Part shown: positions 1 to 10,785 of the stretch, piece by piece
How the letters are laid out: each line of letters opens with the position of its first letter
How positions within the stretch are numbered: the first letter of the stretch is position 1
From: Penicillus capitatus
Lineage: Eukaryota > Chlorophyta
Assembly (NCBI GenBank): GCA_965649825.1
Contig: OZ287695.1
Location: 1,302,001 to 1,366,000 of the forward strand
Length of the DNA: 64,000 nucleotides
Reading direction: 5' to 3'
The notes under the pieces: generated by a model
What the model was told of the DNA's origin: nothing
Seen by the model: the letters and a program-made list of their open reading frames with translations, nothing else
The model's database searches: none
Translations under genes and position numbers: made by a program

Positions 1-149
1 CGATCCGGACAGGTATGTCTCTCTGCATGTTGATCATATAGATGCTGAGAGATTGATGTGACAGGCGACCGAGTATGAGGAATGTAGTGAACAGGCTCAA
101 AGACATGCACGTGGAACTTCGACGGGTCGCCGGAGACGGAGCTGTGTAG
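1..149 (+). CDS. protein kinase, C-terminal fragment (gene enters from the left)
   Basis: Only the last part of the gene lies in the window. A 12-nt exon end, a 52-bp GT-AG intron (13-64) and a final exon (65-149) encode a tail beginning DPDRRPSMRNVVNRLKDMH, with the stop at 147-149. The D-P-x-x-RPS-M-x-x-VV-x-x-L pattern is the end of a Ser/Thr or TKL kinase domain (subdomain XI), where the Arg holds the C-lobe together. Nothing can be said about substrate or partner domains because the catalytic part is outside. The alternative, another protein with a chance RPSM match, is possible but less likely given the spliced frame. Confidence 0.6.
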
Positions 150-311
150 AATCTGATGTGCGGTTTGACTGACACCATTCCCGATGACATTTAGCACCCA
201 CCTGTAAGGCAAACGGCTTTTTAGCTTGGGGAATGCCGCCCTTCATCATCTCAGCATGATGCGACGTTCAGTGTCGCGTCATCGCTGAACAGTACTTACC
301 TTCCGTCTCAT

Positions 312-3300
312 ATGAGCATGACGGATTCTGTCCGTTCTGTAAGAACAATGTGGTCGTGCAAAATCCTCAACTTCGTCTGCTTTCTATGTTTGTATGTGCA
401 CTTCTCTGGCAGGGCTTTTGCATTAGAGTGTGACTTGGCCTTGCATATCGACGGCGCAGCGTCGGAATTTAATGTTACGGGACGTGCCAATTCAGCAGTG
501 CTGCCGAATATCGAGCTCGAACCGGCGTACCCTGACCAACGCGTGGGTCTAACTGGGACGCTGTACTTCCGCTCTGCTGGAGGATGTCCTTCCAATTCCC
601 GACAGCTGCAGCGCGTCCTGTCATCTGGGAACTTCACCATTGCGGCAGCCAATGATCTTCGCCTCTACCCATCCAATGCGACGCTCTTGGCATCTGTCTT
701 CGCTCGATTGGAATTCCTGGACCTACAGTTTGTCTACCGTTGGCGCAAAGTTCGATCTGACGGCGATGAGAATCGCATCGTGGGCAACACCACTCTAAGA
801 GTCGTGCAAGGAAATGTTCAGTACACAGTGAATGAGACACTGGGATTCGATGTTGAGCCAGGAGAGGCTTCCTTAACGAACAACACGTCAAATCAACTGC
901 AAGAAGCAGAACTCGCACTCAATGGCTCCAGAATGCGATTGGACATACCTGAAGCGGCGTTTTCCTTTCAGACTGACGTGGAAACGGGTGTCGATCTGAT
1001 CCCTGTCTTGGAAGCTACATTGAATCTCACTGGTCGCATCGTGGCTGAAGCTTTTGTCGAATGTTCGGACAAGAGCTGTGGTGAAAATGGAAGATGTTTG
1101 GCATTAGAGAACGGGGAAAATGTTTGCGAGTGCGCCTGTGGTTGGGCAGGAACGGACTGTGACATTCCAAGTGGCTTCTGTGATTCTTACGGTGAACAGG
1201 AATCCACCATTCAACTCCTGCAACAAACCCTTGCTCAGAATGCAGCGCCGCCGTCGCCGCCGGAGACAACCACACGACCGTCTTCCAGACAAAACCTCAT
1301 CCAACAGTGCGAAGAGCTCTTCACTTCTCGGCAGTGTCCAGATGCCAGATCGCAGTACAGTTTTGCCAATCAAGAATGCGTCTGTACAGAAGGATGGGTC
1401 GGAAGAGACTGCGATATTTGTACGGCTGGAGGAGCGTGTCCCGATTTCTATGAAGACGGTGCTGCCTGTTTAACGGACGGTGTCTACAATTCCCGTTCAG
1501 GAAAGAAGATCTACGAATGTGATCTGCGGGATACGGGTTTGAATGTCTTCGTTGGGAATTTCATTAAGTTTGTGTGTAACACGACTGGACCGCGATTCCA
1601 TGATGCCGAATTCCAAGAATCTCAACAGAATGCTCTGACGACCGACCCTGTGAACAACACCCCGTTCTGTACTGTCGATTTTACCTATCAGGAAGACACC
1701 CCTGTCAACTGCACAGCATGGGGATGCACATATGCACCCGCCTCTACGAGAGTGGAATGCAGTACGATGCTGTGCGACTGCAAAGACTGTGACGCGATCG
1801 AAGGACTTGTGAACAATATCAACAGCATCTCGCTGGAGTGTGATGACGATCGTCAATGTGTGGTGGACTTTGGCGGACTCTCCATTGCCGTGGAAGCTCC
1901 CTGCAATATCGGCGAATGTCTGCTTCCAAGCAATCCCGATTTCAGAGTGTTTCGAAGAGGAAAGGACGGAATAAACGTGCGTCTCTCTCCTTGTTCAGTT
2001 CCAATTTCATCGCGTGTTCCTTTAGATCAATTGGGATATCTTTATCATCTCTATGCCACTGACGTTTCTGGGAGTGTTGCTGGTGTTGTTTGGCATTCCT
2101 TCTGCGGTTCTGAGCATCAGGATGACGACACCTGTTGCCGAAAGGACAGACAAAGCGACCAAGACACCTACTGAAGGACACAGTGGCGCCGAGATCTCTT
2201 TCAAAGCTGTTAGTTGTATGGTGCCCACCAGACTTGATTCCGGTACCATCATGAAGCAGTGGAATTCCTTCCTGAAGAGAACGGAAGAGAACAATCATCT
2301 AGTACAACCACGTGCAGATTCTCCCATCCACCAGCACATTCTGCACACGCCTCCTGGATACAAGTCTGTCCTGCACGGGATCAGTGGGACAGTCCGAAAA
2401 GGCACACTGACTGGGGTGTTGGGCCCATCGGGTAGCGGCAAAACGACGTTTCTCAGTATCATTTGTGGCATCTCGGCGGATCGTACATCGGCCAGAAGGA
2501 TCGACGGAGAGATACTGATCAATGGCAGACGAGCCGGACAATGGGCCAAGCGTCTGCTCGCTTTCGTCCCTCAGGATGACAAACTCCTTTCCACATTGAC
2601 TGTTCGCGAGTCCCTGATGTACTCTGCCGTTCTGCGTCTGCCTGGAAGCGCAATGCGTGTGATTAAGCAGAAAGTCGATGAAACGATGATCGAGCTCGGT
2701 CTCAAGTCTGTCGAACATTCGCAAGTGGGAGGGGTTATCAACAAGCGAGGCATCAGTGGAGGGGAACGACGGCGAGTGACGATCGGTATGGAGTTAGTGA
2801 TCGATCCGAATCTAATGATCTTAGACGAGCCCACTTCTGGATTAGACAGCTTTACGGCCACAAGTCTGTTGCGCACCCTCAAGAACATCTGCAACGGAGG
2901 CCGGACAGTAATCCTGTCGATGCATCAACCCACCCCAGCCATGTTAGACATGTTGGATCAATTGCTGTTGTTAGCTAAAGGATTTCAAGTCTATCTGGGA
3001 CCGCCAGCAGAGGCAGCCGGTTTTTTCAAACGCCATGGATTCCAGCAAGAAGACAAGACCACACACATTGCGGAACACATGTTGGAAGTCGTTAGCAGTC
3101 AGGAAAATCTGATTCCTTTGCTCGAGTCCATTTACCATGGAAATAACGGCGGCGTTGCTGGAGAAGGAACGGAGACGGAGTGGCAAGAATCGACGATCTC
3201 TCACAATGCCACAACGCGGAGTTTGCCGAAGGCCATGACTGAGCACATGCAGAAATTCCTTGTTTCTATCTCCGTCCTGCTCTGGAGAGGTTTCTTGGAC

Positions 3301-4119
3301 ATTCTTCGAAACCCTGCTCTGCTCCTGGCCCATGTGATCGTTGCTATCGCCATCGGCGTCTTCTGTGGTGGCATCTTTTACGATGCGGATCTGACCATCG
3401 ACGGTGCTCAGAACCGTCTGGGGGCTGCTTTCTTTGTGTTGGCTTTCTTGGGATTCTGGTCACTGACAACGATCGATCTCCTCCACGTGGAACGGGAGAT
3501 CGTTGCTCGGGAGACATCCAGTGGATACTATAACCCATACGTCTATCTCGTTTCCAAGATCCTATTGGATGCAGTGCTGCTGCGTGTATTGCCAGCCACT
3601 CTGATGACGTTGCCGCTCTATTTTATGATGGGACTTCAGAACACCGTGGAAAAGTTTGTGATCTTTCTCTTCACCGTTGCAACATTCAACATCACCGTTG
3701 GGCTGATCGCCATGACCATCACTCTTTTGGCGCACACAGCGGGAACGGCATCACTCTTAATCAATACCGTCCTGCTTGTGGGTTTGCTGTTCGCTGGGCA
3801 TTTGGTCAATATCCCATCCATGCCAAAGGGTCTCCAATGGTTACATCATCTATCCCCTTTTCATTACGGATTCCAAATTCTGGCGGTGAACGAAATGCTT
3901 GGACTCCGATTGAATTTTGTCGTGCCTGGCTATGCCGATGTTGACGGCATTGGAGGTGATGTCTTTCTCAGGACAGTTGGCATCGAAGATCACGACATCA
4001 CTTATGATCTCAAGGCATTTATCATCTTCTATGCCGTTGCACTTGTCTTGACGTACATGGCCATGTGGATCCATCTGCATTTCAGATCGCTTCATCGCCG
4101 ATTGACAGCACTCTTTTGA
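312..4119 (+). CDS. ABCG (White-type) half transporter with Cys-rich EGF-like ectodomain
   Basis: Two long overlapping frames join across a 49-bp intron (1977-2025) into one protein of about 1,252 aa. The N-terminus has a hydrophobic signal segment (about residues 13-36), then an extracellular region with many N-x-S/T sites and EGF-like cysteine clusters. A transmembrane helix begins right after the intron. The cytosolic ATPase follows: Walker A GPSGSGKTT (near 2428), signature ISGGERRRVTIG (near 2752) and Walker B LMILDEPTSGLDS (near 2815). An ABC2-type membrane domain with about six helices occupies 3280-4110. The order NBD-TMD is that of ABCG half transporters, which work as dimers exporting lipids or hydrophobic compounds; the substrate is not predictable here. 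The start at 312 is the first ATG before the signal segment; 348 is an alternative. Confidence 0.9.
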
Positions 4120-4225
4120 ATCTATCTTGTCTCGATGAACAGACATTCTTATGTAATGGATCAACTTATTCAGCGTGATAGTGACGTCCCACGGCACGTA
4201 TTCGCGCAAGACATGTAAATGAGGA

Positions 4226-5988
4226 ATGAATGACAGGATCGTGACGTACTCGATCATTGTCCAGTTCATTTGCCGTAGAGCAAGCGATCCAATAGACGAG
4301 CAGGATGGGAACGCCAGACGAACGCGTAGGAAGTTTGTTCGTTCGTCTAGTTCCATGCACGCGTATCTGTCCTTCCATCAGGTCAAGCGCGCCGAAAAGG
4401 AGACAAAATTGGGACTTTCCGCCAAGAAAGAAGAGAACTTTGGCGATTGGTACTCAGAAGTTGTGGTGAAATCCGAATTCATCAGCTACTATGACATTTC
4501 TGGCTGCTATGTACTGCGTCCGGATGCTTTCGATATCTGGTCCAAGGTCCAGGACTACTTTGATGGAGAGATCAAGAAACTGGGTGTACGAAATGCCTAT
4601 TTCCCTCTCTTTATCCCAGAAGAGAACCTTAACAAGGAGGAGGATCATGTCGAGGGATTTGCCCCCGAGGTGGCATGGGTCACCAAATCGGGCAAGTCTG
4701 AACTCGATAAACCCATTGCCATTCGCCCCACCAGCGAAACGGTCTGGTCTTGAAGCTATGGCACCAAGGCAACTGTGTCCTTAGGTCATGTATCCGTACT
4801 ATGCCCAGTGGATTCGGAGTCATAGAGATCTGCCGTTGAGGTTGAATCAATGGACGAATATTGTGCGATGGGAATTCAAACACCCGACGCCGTTCATCCG
4901 CAGTCGGGAGTTTCTGTGGCAAGAGGGGCACACGGCATTCGCGACGGAAGAAGAGGCCGTTGAGGAAGTCTATGTCATTCTGGACCTCTATCGACAAGTC
5001 TACGAAGAACTGTTGGCTGTTCCGGTGATCAAGGGATTCAAATCAGAGGCAGAAAAATTCGCAGGGGCTAAATTCACGACATCTGTCGAGGCCTTCATTC
5101 CTTCGACAGGACGCGGCATCCAAGGGGCAACCTCTCATTGCCTCGGGCAGAATTTCAGCAAGATATTCGACATCACGTATGCCTTACGGCCTTGGTGATC
5201 ATGCCAAGTTGCATGGATGATGATGATGCAGGTACTCTGCAGATGACAAAGAGGCACAGTTCGTGTGGCAGAATTCGTGGGGGATAACAACAAGGACGAT
5301 TGGTGTGATGATCATGATTCACGGAGATGACAAAGGAGTGATCGTCCCTCCCCGAGTGTCTTCCTGGCAGATCGTTGTGATCCCGATCATCAACGCCAAA
5401 ATGAATCTCGAAGGGAAAGAGTCTCTCCTCAAACAAGCAGAACTGCTCTATCAAGATCTCAAAACTGCCGGCATTCGTGCCGAGAAAGATTTTCGCGAAA
5501 ATTACACGCCTGGATGGAAATACAATCATTGGGAGCTGAAAGGCGTTCCCCTGCGACTGGAACTTGGACCACGCGATATGCAGAAGGAAGCGTGTGTTCT
5601 GGTCCGTAGAGATACATCACAGAAGACGTTTGATGTGCCATGGACGGATGTGCCAGTGACTGTGACAACGATGCTCGAGACGATGCAGTCGGACATGTTT
5701 CAGAAAGCAAAGGCCAAAATGGATGCGTGCATTGATGTGGCACGAACGTGGAAGGAATTCATGGATGCACTGAATCGCAAACACATGGTTCTGGCTCCAT
5801 GGTGCAACGAGACAGAAGTGGAGGAGAAGGTGAAGAAAGACAGCGCTGTGGGTGACCAGATGGGCGCCAAGACACTCTGCACACCTTTTGAAGGCACGCC
5901 TGGTGTGCCACCCCTGGAAGACGGCACCGTCTGCTTCGTCACGGGCAAGCCAGCAGTGCAGTGGACACTCTGGGGACGATCCTACTAG
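4226..5988 (+). CDS. prolyl-tRNA synthetase, eukaryotic/archaeal type
   Basis: Charges tRNA-Pro with proline. Three exons (4226-4741, 4785-5176, 5232-5988) with introns of 43 and 55 bp give about 554 aa. Class II motifs are clear: motif 1 around the [12 protein letters not shown] stretch, the IRPTSET proline pocket split from MYPYYAQW by intron 1, motif 2 in the [18 protein letters not shown] region, and motif 3 with [13 protein letters not shown]. The C-terminal zinc-binding-like extension ends in LWGRSY, typical of the archaeal/eukaryotic branch and absent from bacterial ProRS. There is no fused GluRS. The first about 55 residues are Arg/Ser-rich and not conserved, so the true start could be 4354 or lie in an unseen upstream exon; an organelle-targeting role for this segment is possible but unproven. 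Confidence 0.93.
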
Positions 5989-6368
5989 TCTTTTGACGTC
6001 CTTGTCTGGTCGGGTCGCCTCGACACAGACATGATGTCCGAGAACTGACGACTATCGGTAGTCTGAGCGTTGGATGGTGTGAAAGAGACGTGCATACACA
6101 AATTCGTGCAAGGGACACAGGGGGTGGTTGGTTCTACATACAGTGTGCCAAGTGGATTCGTAGAGACACCAGCTGAGGGATAACAACACATGAAACGCAC
6201 AAGATATTCGTCTCGTTTCTATGCGATCATGAGGAATGCTTAAGGCATTGTCAGAAGATTAACAAATCAATAAATGTCCACGAATGTTCCGTACACAGGG
6301 ACAGGACGCATCGTCGCATGCCATTGCTCGACATGTTGTCATCGCGCAGCGCTGTCCTTTCGCTTCTC
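5989..6368. other. intergenic stretch without a recognisable gene
   Basis: About 380 bp between the ProRS stop and the 3' end of the minus-strand small membrane protein. The open frames here are short, unspliced and without domain signal. The two flanking genes converge, so this probably holds both 3' untranslated regions. I see no RNA gene or repeat. Confidence 0.5.
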
Positions 6369-6803
6369 TTAACGCCGCACCGTCAATTCTGTCACTGGAA
6401 TGTAGTCATACGCTTTGTATCCTCTCTCGGGAAAGTTTGATCTCGAGTCCATCGAAGGATACAGCTCAGGTGGGTTGATGCGACTGGTGGGCCCATCGGC
6501 TCGACAGCAGAGACAGACAGAGAAGAACACAATAATGCCCAGTCCGATTAACACAAAACCGTAAAGCAGTCTCATGGCGCGTCGCTGATGCGTTGTGAGT
6601 GTTGGCTTCCGTGGCTGACATATCTCCGGAGCATCAGGACAGTAGCACTGTCGATGACCACATCCAGTCCCCGAATACTGACTCACTAAGCGACAGTCCG
6701 TTGGACAACGGTTCTCCTTCACGCCGTAATGAATGATGCCCATCATCGCCAGACTGGCAGAGAAGACAAACGCCCCGACGATCAGACCCGCGGAGTTCTG
6801 CAT
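6369..6803 (-). CDS. small two-helix membrane protein with Cys-rich loop, unknown function
   Basis: An intronless frame of 144 aa. Residues about 7-27 form a hydrophobic helix. A Cys-rich loop follows (about 33-65, seven Cys, including CGHRQCYC), then a second helix (about 78-100) ending in Cys residues. The tail is polar with several Tyr and Pro. The pattern suggests a protein with two membrane passes and a disulphide-bonded lumenal or extracellular loop. I do not recognise the family. Its start lies about 90 bp from the eL6 start on the opposite strand, so the two probably share a divergent promoter. Coding status is supported by length, composition and the coherent topology only. Confidence 0.6.
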   Translation of the reverse strand: MQNSAGLIVGAFVFSASLAMMGIIHYGVKENRCPTDCRLVSQYSGTGCGHRQCYCPDAPEICQPRKPTLTTHQRRAMRLLYGFVLIGLGIIVFFSVCLCCRADGPTSRINPPELYPSMDSRSNFPERGYKAYDYIPVTELTVRR

Positions 6804-6893
6804 TGTGCCGAAGAAGGACGCGAATGCAAATGATGATGACGTTGATGCGTGTCACGTTTTTTCAGGCGCCGCCCTGTAGAGATTGAAGCAAAC

Positions 6894-7451
6894 ATGAGTG
6901 CCATGGAGGTCGATAAAAAGATCGCCGAAGCAGAGGATTGGTATCCGACGATCGATGCGCCGAAAAAGAAACCGGCGCCGATCGGGAAACCGGCTCGAAC
7001 AGAGAAGCTGCGCACTGGACTGACACCGGGGACGGTAGTGATCGTCTTGGCCGGGCGTTTCAAAGGAAAACGCATGCTTTACCTCAAAGAACTCGCACCC
7101 GGGATTCTGTTGCTCAATGGCCCATACAGTGTCAACAAAGCACCTCTGGTGAAGATGCGACAGTCCTTTGTCATCGTTACCAGCACGAAGATTCCGATTC
7201 CGAATGTGGACCTCTCGAATGTGACTCTGAAGTACTTTGAGAAACCGAGAAAGGCGAAGAAAGACCAAACGGTTACTGAGTTCTTTCAGCTGGCAGACGA
7301 TGAGAAACCAAAACTCTCTGATGAAGTGATCGCGACACAGAAGAAGATCGACACGGCGTTGCAGCCGGCGCTGAACGAAGAGATGGTGCAGTACTTAAGA
7401 ACGCCATTCACACTCAAAGCGGGTGATCGTCCGCATCTGATGAAATTCTGA
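6894..7451 (+). CDS. RPL6: 60S ribosomal protein eL6
   Basis: Large-subunit ribosomal protein of 185 aa. It carries the eL6 core: GTVVIVLAGRFKGKRMLYLK (near 7029) with the KOW-like RFKGKR, LLNGPYSVNKAPL, the STKIPIPNVDL segment, and a Lys-rich C-terminal helix ending in MKF. The frame is open upstream to 6849, but there is no ATG there; the ATG at 6894 (MSAMEVDKK) is the first usable start. A pyrimidine tract ending in AG at about 6856-6865 could be a 3' splice site of a leader intron. Its 3' end converges on the LC8 gene, leaving 48 bp. Confidence 0.93.
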   Translation: MSAMEVDKKIAEAEDWYPTIDAPKKKPAPIGKPARTEKLRTGLTPGTVVIVLAGRFKGKRMLYLKELAPGILLLNGPYSVNKAPLVKMRQSFVIVTSTKIPIPNVDLSNVTLKYFEKPRKAKKDQTVTEFFQLADDEKPKLSDEVIATQKKIDTALQPALNEEMVQYLRTPFTLKAGDRPHLMKF

Positions 7452-7499
7452 GAACGCCCTGTGTGACATTCGTCCGTGTAAGCCTATGTGCATACATGA

Positions 7500-7923
7500 T
7501 CAGAGTTTCCACAAAAGCACCGCGGTTGTCCCTCCGATGAGAATGTTCAGAATGTGATGCATCTGCAGCGACGGTTGTAAATGAGTGATGCCATCGTTTT
7601 GAGGAGACGGACTTCGTAGGTGATATCGTAAGAGAAGCCCTTGCCCACGATGACATGCCACGTATGGCCGAATTTCTTATCCATTGTATCCTTGATCATC
7701 TGACATCGACCGAGATGTGACACGTCGATAAGGGAAGGGGTCAAGAGATTCGGACATGGGTGCATTTCTCCATCTCGGATGCGTATTTTTCGACGGCGGT
7801 GATGCAGACGTCCGTCGCCTCTTCTTTCATCTCAGCTGTCATGTCACAGTGCTTTACGAGCGGATACTTGGCGACGCGCAGAAAGGCCTCCATATCTTCA
7901 TACAATGCCGTTTCGTGCGTCAT
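7500..7923 (-). CDS. dynein light chain, LC8 (DYNLL) family
   Basis: Three exons (7923-7756, 7699-7613, 7562-7500) with introns of 56 and 50 bp encode 105 aa. Family signatures are the helix AEMKEEATDVCITAVEKY, the strand GHTWHVIVGKGFSYDIT (canonical PTWHCIVGRNFGSYVT) and the closing strand ending LLWKL (canonical LLFKSG). LC8 is a homodimeric hub in cytoplasmic and axonemal dynein, also bound by many non-motor partners. The final exon is too short to be called as a long frame and is found only by splicing. The N-terminus is about 15 residues longer than usual. The gene lies 49 bp downstream of PsuG on the same strand. Confidence 0.88.
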
Positions 7924-7972
7924 GACTTGTTCGCGAGAGATGGCGCGTCAATGACGGCGTTGCAGGTGTTGA

Positions 7973-8991
7973 CTATGCGTTATCGTCACCCTTACTCATG
8001 ATCGCACTTAGTGCCTGCGCGATTTGACATCCGATTCTCGCGTTGTTCTTTACGAGACGTATGTTCGATTCTAGAGACGCCCCGCCCGTCAATTCGGTAA
8101 TGCGCTTCAGAAGGAAGGGCGTGACTTCTGGTCCTTCGATTTCGGACGCTGTGCATTCGTCGAGTGCGATGCGAATGCATTCTTCGACCTTTTCGCCTTC
8201 GACAGCGTCTTCCTCTGCAATTGGCACGCCTAGGGAGGACGATAAAGGTAGACCAGTCAACATCCATTCATGCAAGCGACAAGACGAAGCGTACCCAGGA
8301 CAACGCCTCTCTGCAGCTGCAGCGCCAAAGATGCATGAATCAAACGGGCTGCCTCTTCTGCTGTGTCGATACGAAAAGGAGCTCTAGATCCACTTCTCGG
8401 TGTAAAGAAGGCCGGAAATTCGTCGGTCTGATAGGCAGCGACGCAGACACCTTGGGTCTCGAGGACTTCGAGCGTGCGCGGGATATCCAAAACGGATTTC
8501 GCTCCTGCACAGACGACAAGAACAGGAATGCGTCCCGCCGTTGTTAAATCGGCTGAGATGTCCAGACTGTTCTGCCCTTCGCGATGCACGCCGCCAATGC
8601 CGCCGGTGACGAACACCCGAATACCAGCCAAGTGTGCGATGTGCATGGTCGTCGCTACTGTCGTTGCACCGTCGAGTTTTTTCGCCACTACGTAAGGCAG
8701 ATCGCGGATGGAACATTTTCGCACGTCACGGCCTTTCTTGGCCAAAAACTCGAGCTGTTCTGCCGTCAGTCCAGCACGGAGAGAACCTTCCAGAACAGCA
8801 ATCGTCGCTGGAACGACGCCGTACGATCGAATCAGTTGTTCGACGCTCTGTGCCGTGGCGAGGTTCTGTGGATAAGGCATGCCATGCGTGATGATCGTGC
8901 TCTCCAATGCCACCACTGGTCGACCTTTGTCTAAGGCGTCGCGCACTTCATCACTGAGAACGACGGGACACTTGGGCAACGTTGTCGACAT
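7973..8991 (-). CDS. psuG: pseudouridine-5'-phosphate glycosidase
   Basis: Cleaves pseudouridine 5'-phosphate to uracil and ribose 5-phosphate (a reversible reaction) in pseudouridine catabolism. Two exons (8991-8295 and 8229-7973) with a 65-bp intron give 317 aa, the usual family length. Motifs include VALESTIITHGMPYPQN near the start, the Lys of the KCSIRDLPYVVAKKLDGATTVA region, VFVTGGIGGVHRE, SVLDIPRTLEVLETQGV, and the terminal TPFLLKRITELTGG and NNARIGCQIA blocks. The frame is open to 9195, but that part is Arg-rich and runs into the eS25 3' end, so I chose the ATG at 8991. The usual partner kinase (PsuK, PfkB family) is not fused and not nearby. No organelle signal is evident. Confidence 0.93.
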
Positions 8992-9178
8992 TGTTTGACG
9001 CCGAAAGCAACGCCGCCGCAGGTTGTCAAATGGCGACGCGTCGTTTCGTCGAATCTCGCGGCGATAAAACGTACGACATGTACTCGACGCATGCATCATC
9101 ACCCTCCAAAAATGGCCTCGGAGGAATGGGGATTTACACACCGACGTCTGTCGCGCTCGACATCTGTCCTCCTTCAAA

Positions 9179-9725
9179 TCACTTATTGGTTGCACGGGTG
9201 TAAATCAACTGCTTTGCGTGCTTTGTCACTTCCCGAATCACCCCTTTGTCCATCAGTTCCTTAATGGCTGCCCTCGCAAGACTGCCATTGATCTGAGAAA
9301 GCATTCACGTTTTGTCGGGCTGTCTTTTCAGGACAAAGAGGCATCTTCACTTTCAGTCGGTCAGCCAAAACAGACGGCGTGATCATACGATACGTTGGCA
9401 CTTCGGCAAGGAGCTTTTCGTACGTCGCCTATGTACCGTGGTCTCAGATGAGGCATGAACGATACCCTGTGATCGACAGACCGCGTCAAAAGTGACGGCG
9501 TTGTTCACTTTTTCCTTCAGTTTTCCCTTCGACCATTTCTGCAGCCGCACGCACCAACATCGCTTTCTTGGCCATAAGTGAAGCGACGCACCTTCTTTTT
9601 TCCTTTTCCGGCGTTCGCTGCAGCAGCTGCCTTGGCACTCTTCGATTTCTGCTCTCCTTTCGGCGGCTAGAACACAGAAGAAGCGCTTCGCAGATGGATG
9701 GGCAAACGGACGCACATCTCACCAT
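9179..9725 (-). CDS. RPS25: 40S ribosomal protein eS25
   Basis: Five exons: 9725-9723 (the ATG alone), 9666-9592, 9538-9482, 9428-9351 and 9292-9179; introns of 56, 53, 53 and 58 bp. The product is 108 aa, the normal size for eS25. It begins [17 protein letters not shown], then [36 protein letters not shown], and [17 protein letters not shown] (winged-helix core), ending TRATNK. No single open frame shows the gene, because each exon is at most 114 nt; it was found by translating and joining exons. The intron directly after the start codon is notable. eS25 sits on the 40S head and helps IRES-type and standard initiation. The C-terminus lies upstream of PsuG on the same strand. Confidence 0.93.
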
Positions 9726-9834
9726 TGTTCACCAAGCGAGACGGCGAGAAGCAGAAATGATCGATGACGGTGTTTAATGCCTGCCATTCCGTCGCGTAGC
9801 GCATTTTCCCATTCCGCAACGCGTTTCTATCGAC

Positions 9835-10603
9835 ATGGCTTTCGTTGTCGGACGACGTCTTCTCTCCGCTGCTCCTACGTCGACACTTGCGGCACGCCTT
9901 CTCGAAAACGTCGGCCTTCCTGCCATCGGAACTCTCGGACAGCAAAAGTGCGACGCTCTCTTCTCCGATAGCGCCACCGGAACGGTCCTCTTCTCTCTAG
10001 ACTCCTATCGAGTGTTCCCGACGCGTGGGGCAGACCGACAGAGTATACAGAAGGGACGGATTTTCTAGGAACACCGAAAGATCACTTGGCGGTACATATT
10101 CAGTAGAAGCCGCTTTACTTTACATACGTCTTGGCAGTTGGCAGAAAAGCGTCCCAAAGCACCGGATGTTTTTGAAGTGGGATTCAAAGGTTTGCACTAC
10201 AAATTCCCTATCGCTGCCATCTCGTCCGTGACCAACCGTGTGACGGGCGCCGTCATGTGGGGAGGTCAGACACCGCCATGACTTTGGCGATCTATGTATG
10301 GTGGTGAACATAGGGGTGACGGGTATTGGATGTTTGGGTATCATTACAGATGTGGGCAGTTTAGTTGACTGGGCACACGCTTCCTATCCCTTGATTCTCT
10401 ATCCTGCGAAATTTGGCGTGTCTTTCTGTCTGATCTATCACTACCTTGGAGGAATCAGGCACTTTTGGTTTGATTACGGAAATCATGGTCCGACGCAAGC
10501 GGACAAGAAAACGAGTCCGCTAGAAATGTCGACGGTGCATCAATCGTCATTGATACTGATCGGCAGCAGTGCTTTACTCGGGCTCGCTTTTATGATCGCC
10601 TGA
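9835..10603 (+). CDS. SDHC: succinate dehydrogenase cytochrome b560 subunit (SDHC/Sdh3)
   Basis: Membrane anchor of mitochondrial complex II that binds heme b and ubiquinone. Exons 9835-10024, 10069-10091, 10138-10264 and 10314-10603 (introns 44, 46 and 49 bp) give 209 aa. The N-terminus (MAFVVGRRLLSAAPTSTLAA) is a typical mitochondrial presequence. The S-x-x-x-R quinone motif is in ISSVTNRVTG. The heme-ligand region is YHYLGGIRHFWFDYG, matching the family H-x-x-x-G-x-R-H-x-x-x-D. Three hydrophobic segments follow the pattern of SDHC. The 23-nt exon 2 and its borders are the least certain part; they were chosen because they alone keep frame with GT-AG ends. Confidence 0.85.
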
Positions 10604-10785
10604 GCACGAACCCGAACAGCTTCTGTCTGTTGAAATGTCTTCAAGAATCGCATGTGTGAGAACATTGCCCAGTGGGATGTTTTCTGGGTGTTGCCTGTAA
10701 CGGATCGGCCTGTCTGAACAACAAGATGACAATGCGGCACAGCAACGCGACGACATGTCACATCACGTCTCTTCGTACTAGCTAA

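Noticed and set aside
8992-9195. N-terminal extension of PsuG giving a possible organelle presequence
   Set aside because: It overlaps the 3' end of eS25, is Arg-rich by chance of antisense coding, and the internal ATG gives the normal family length.
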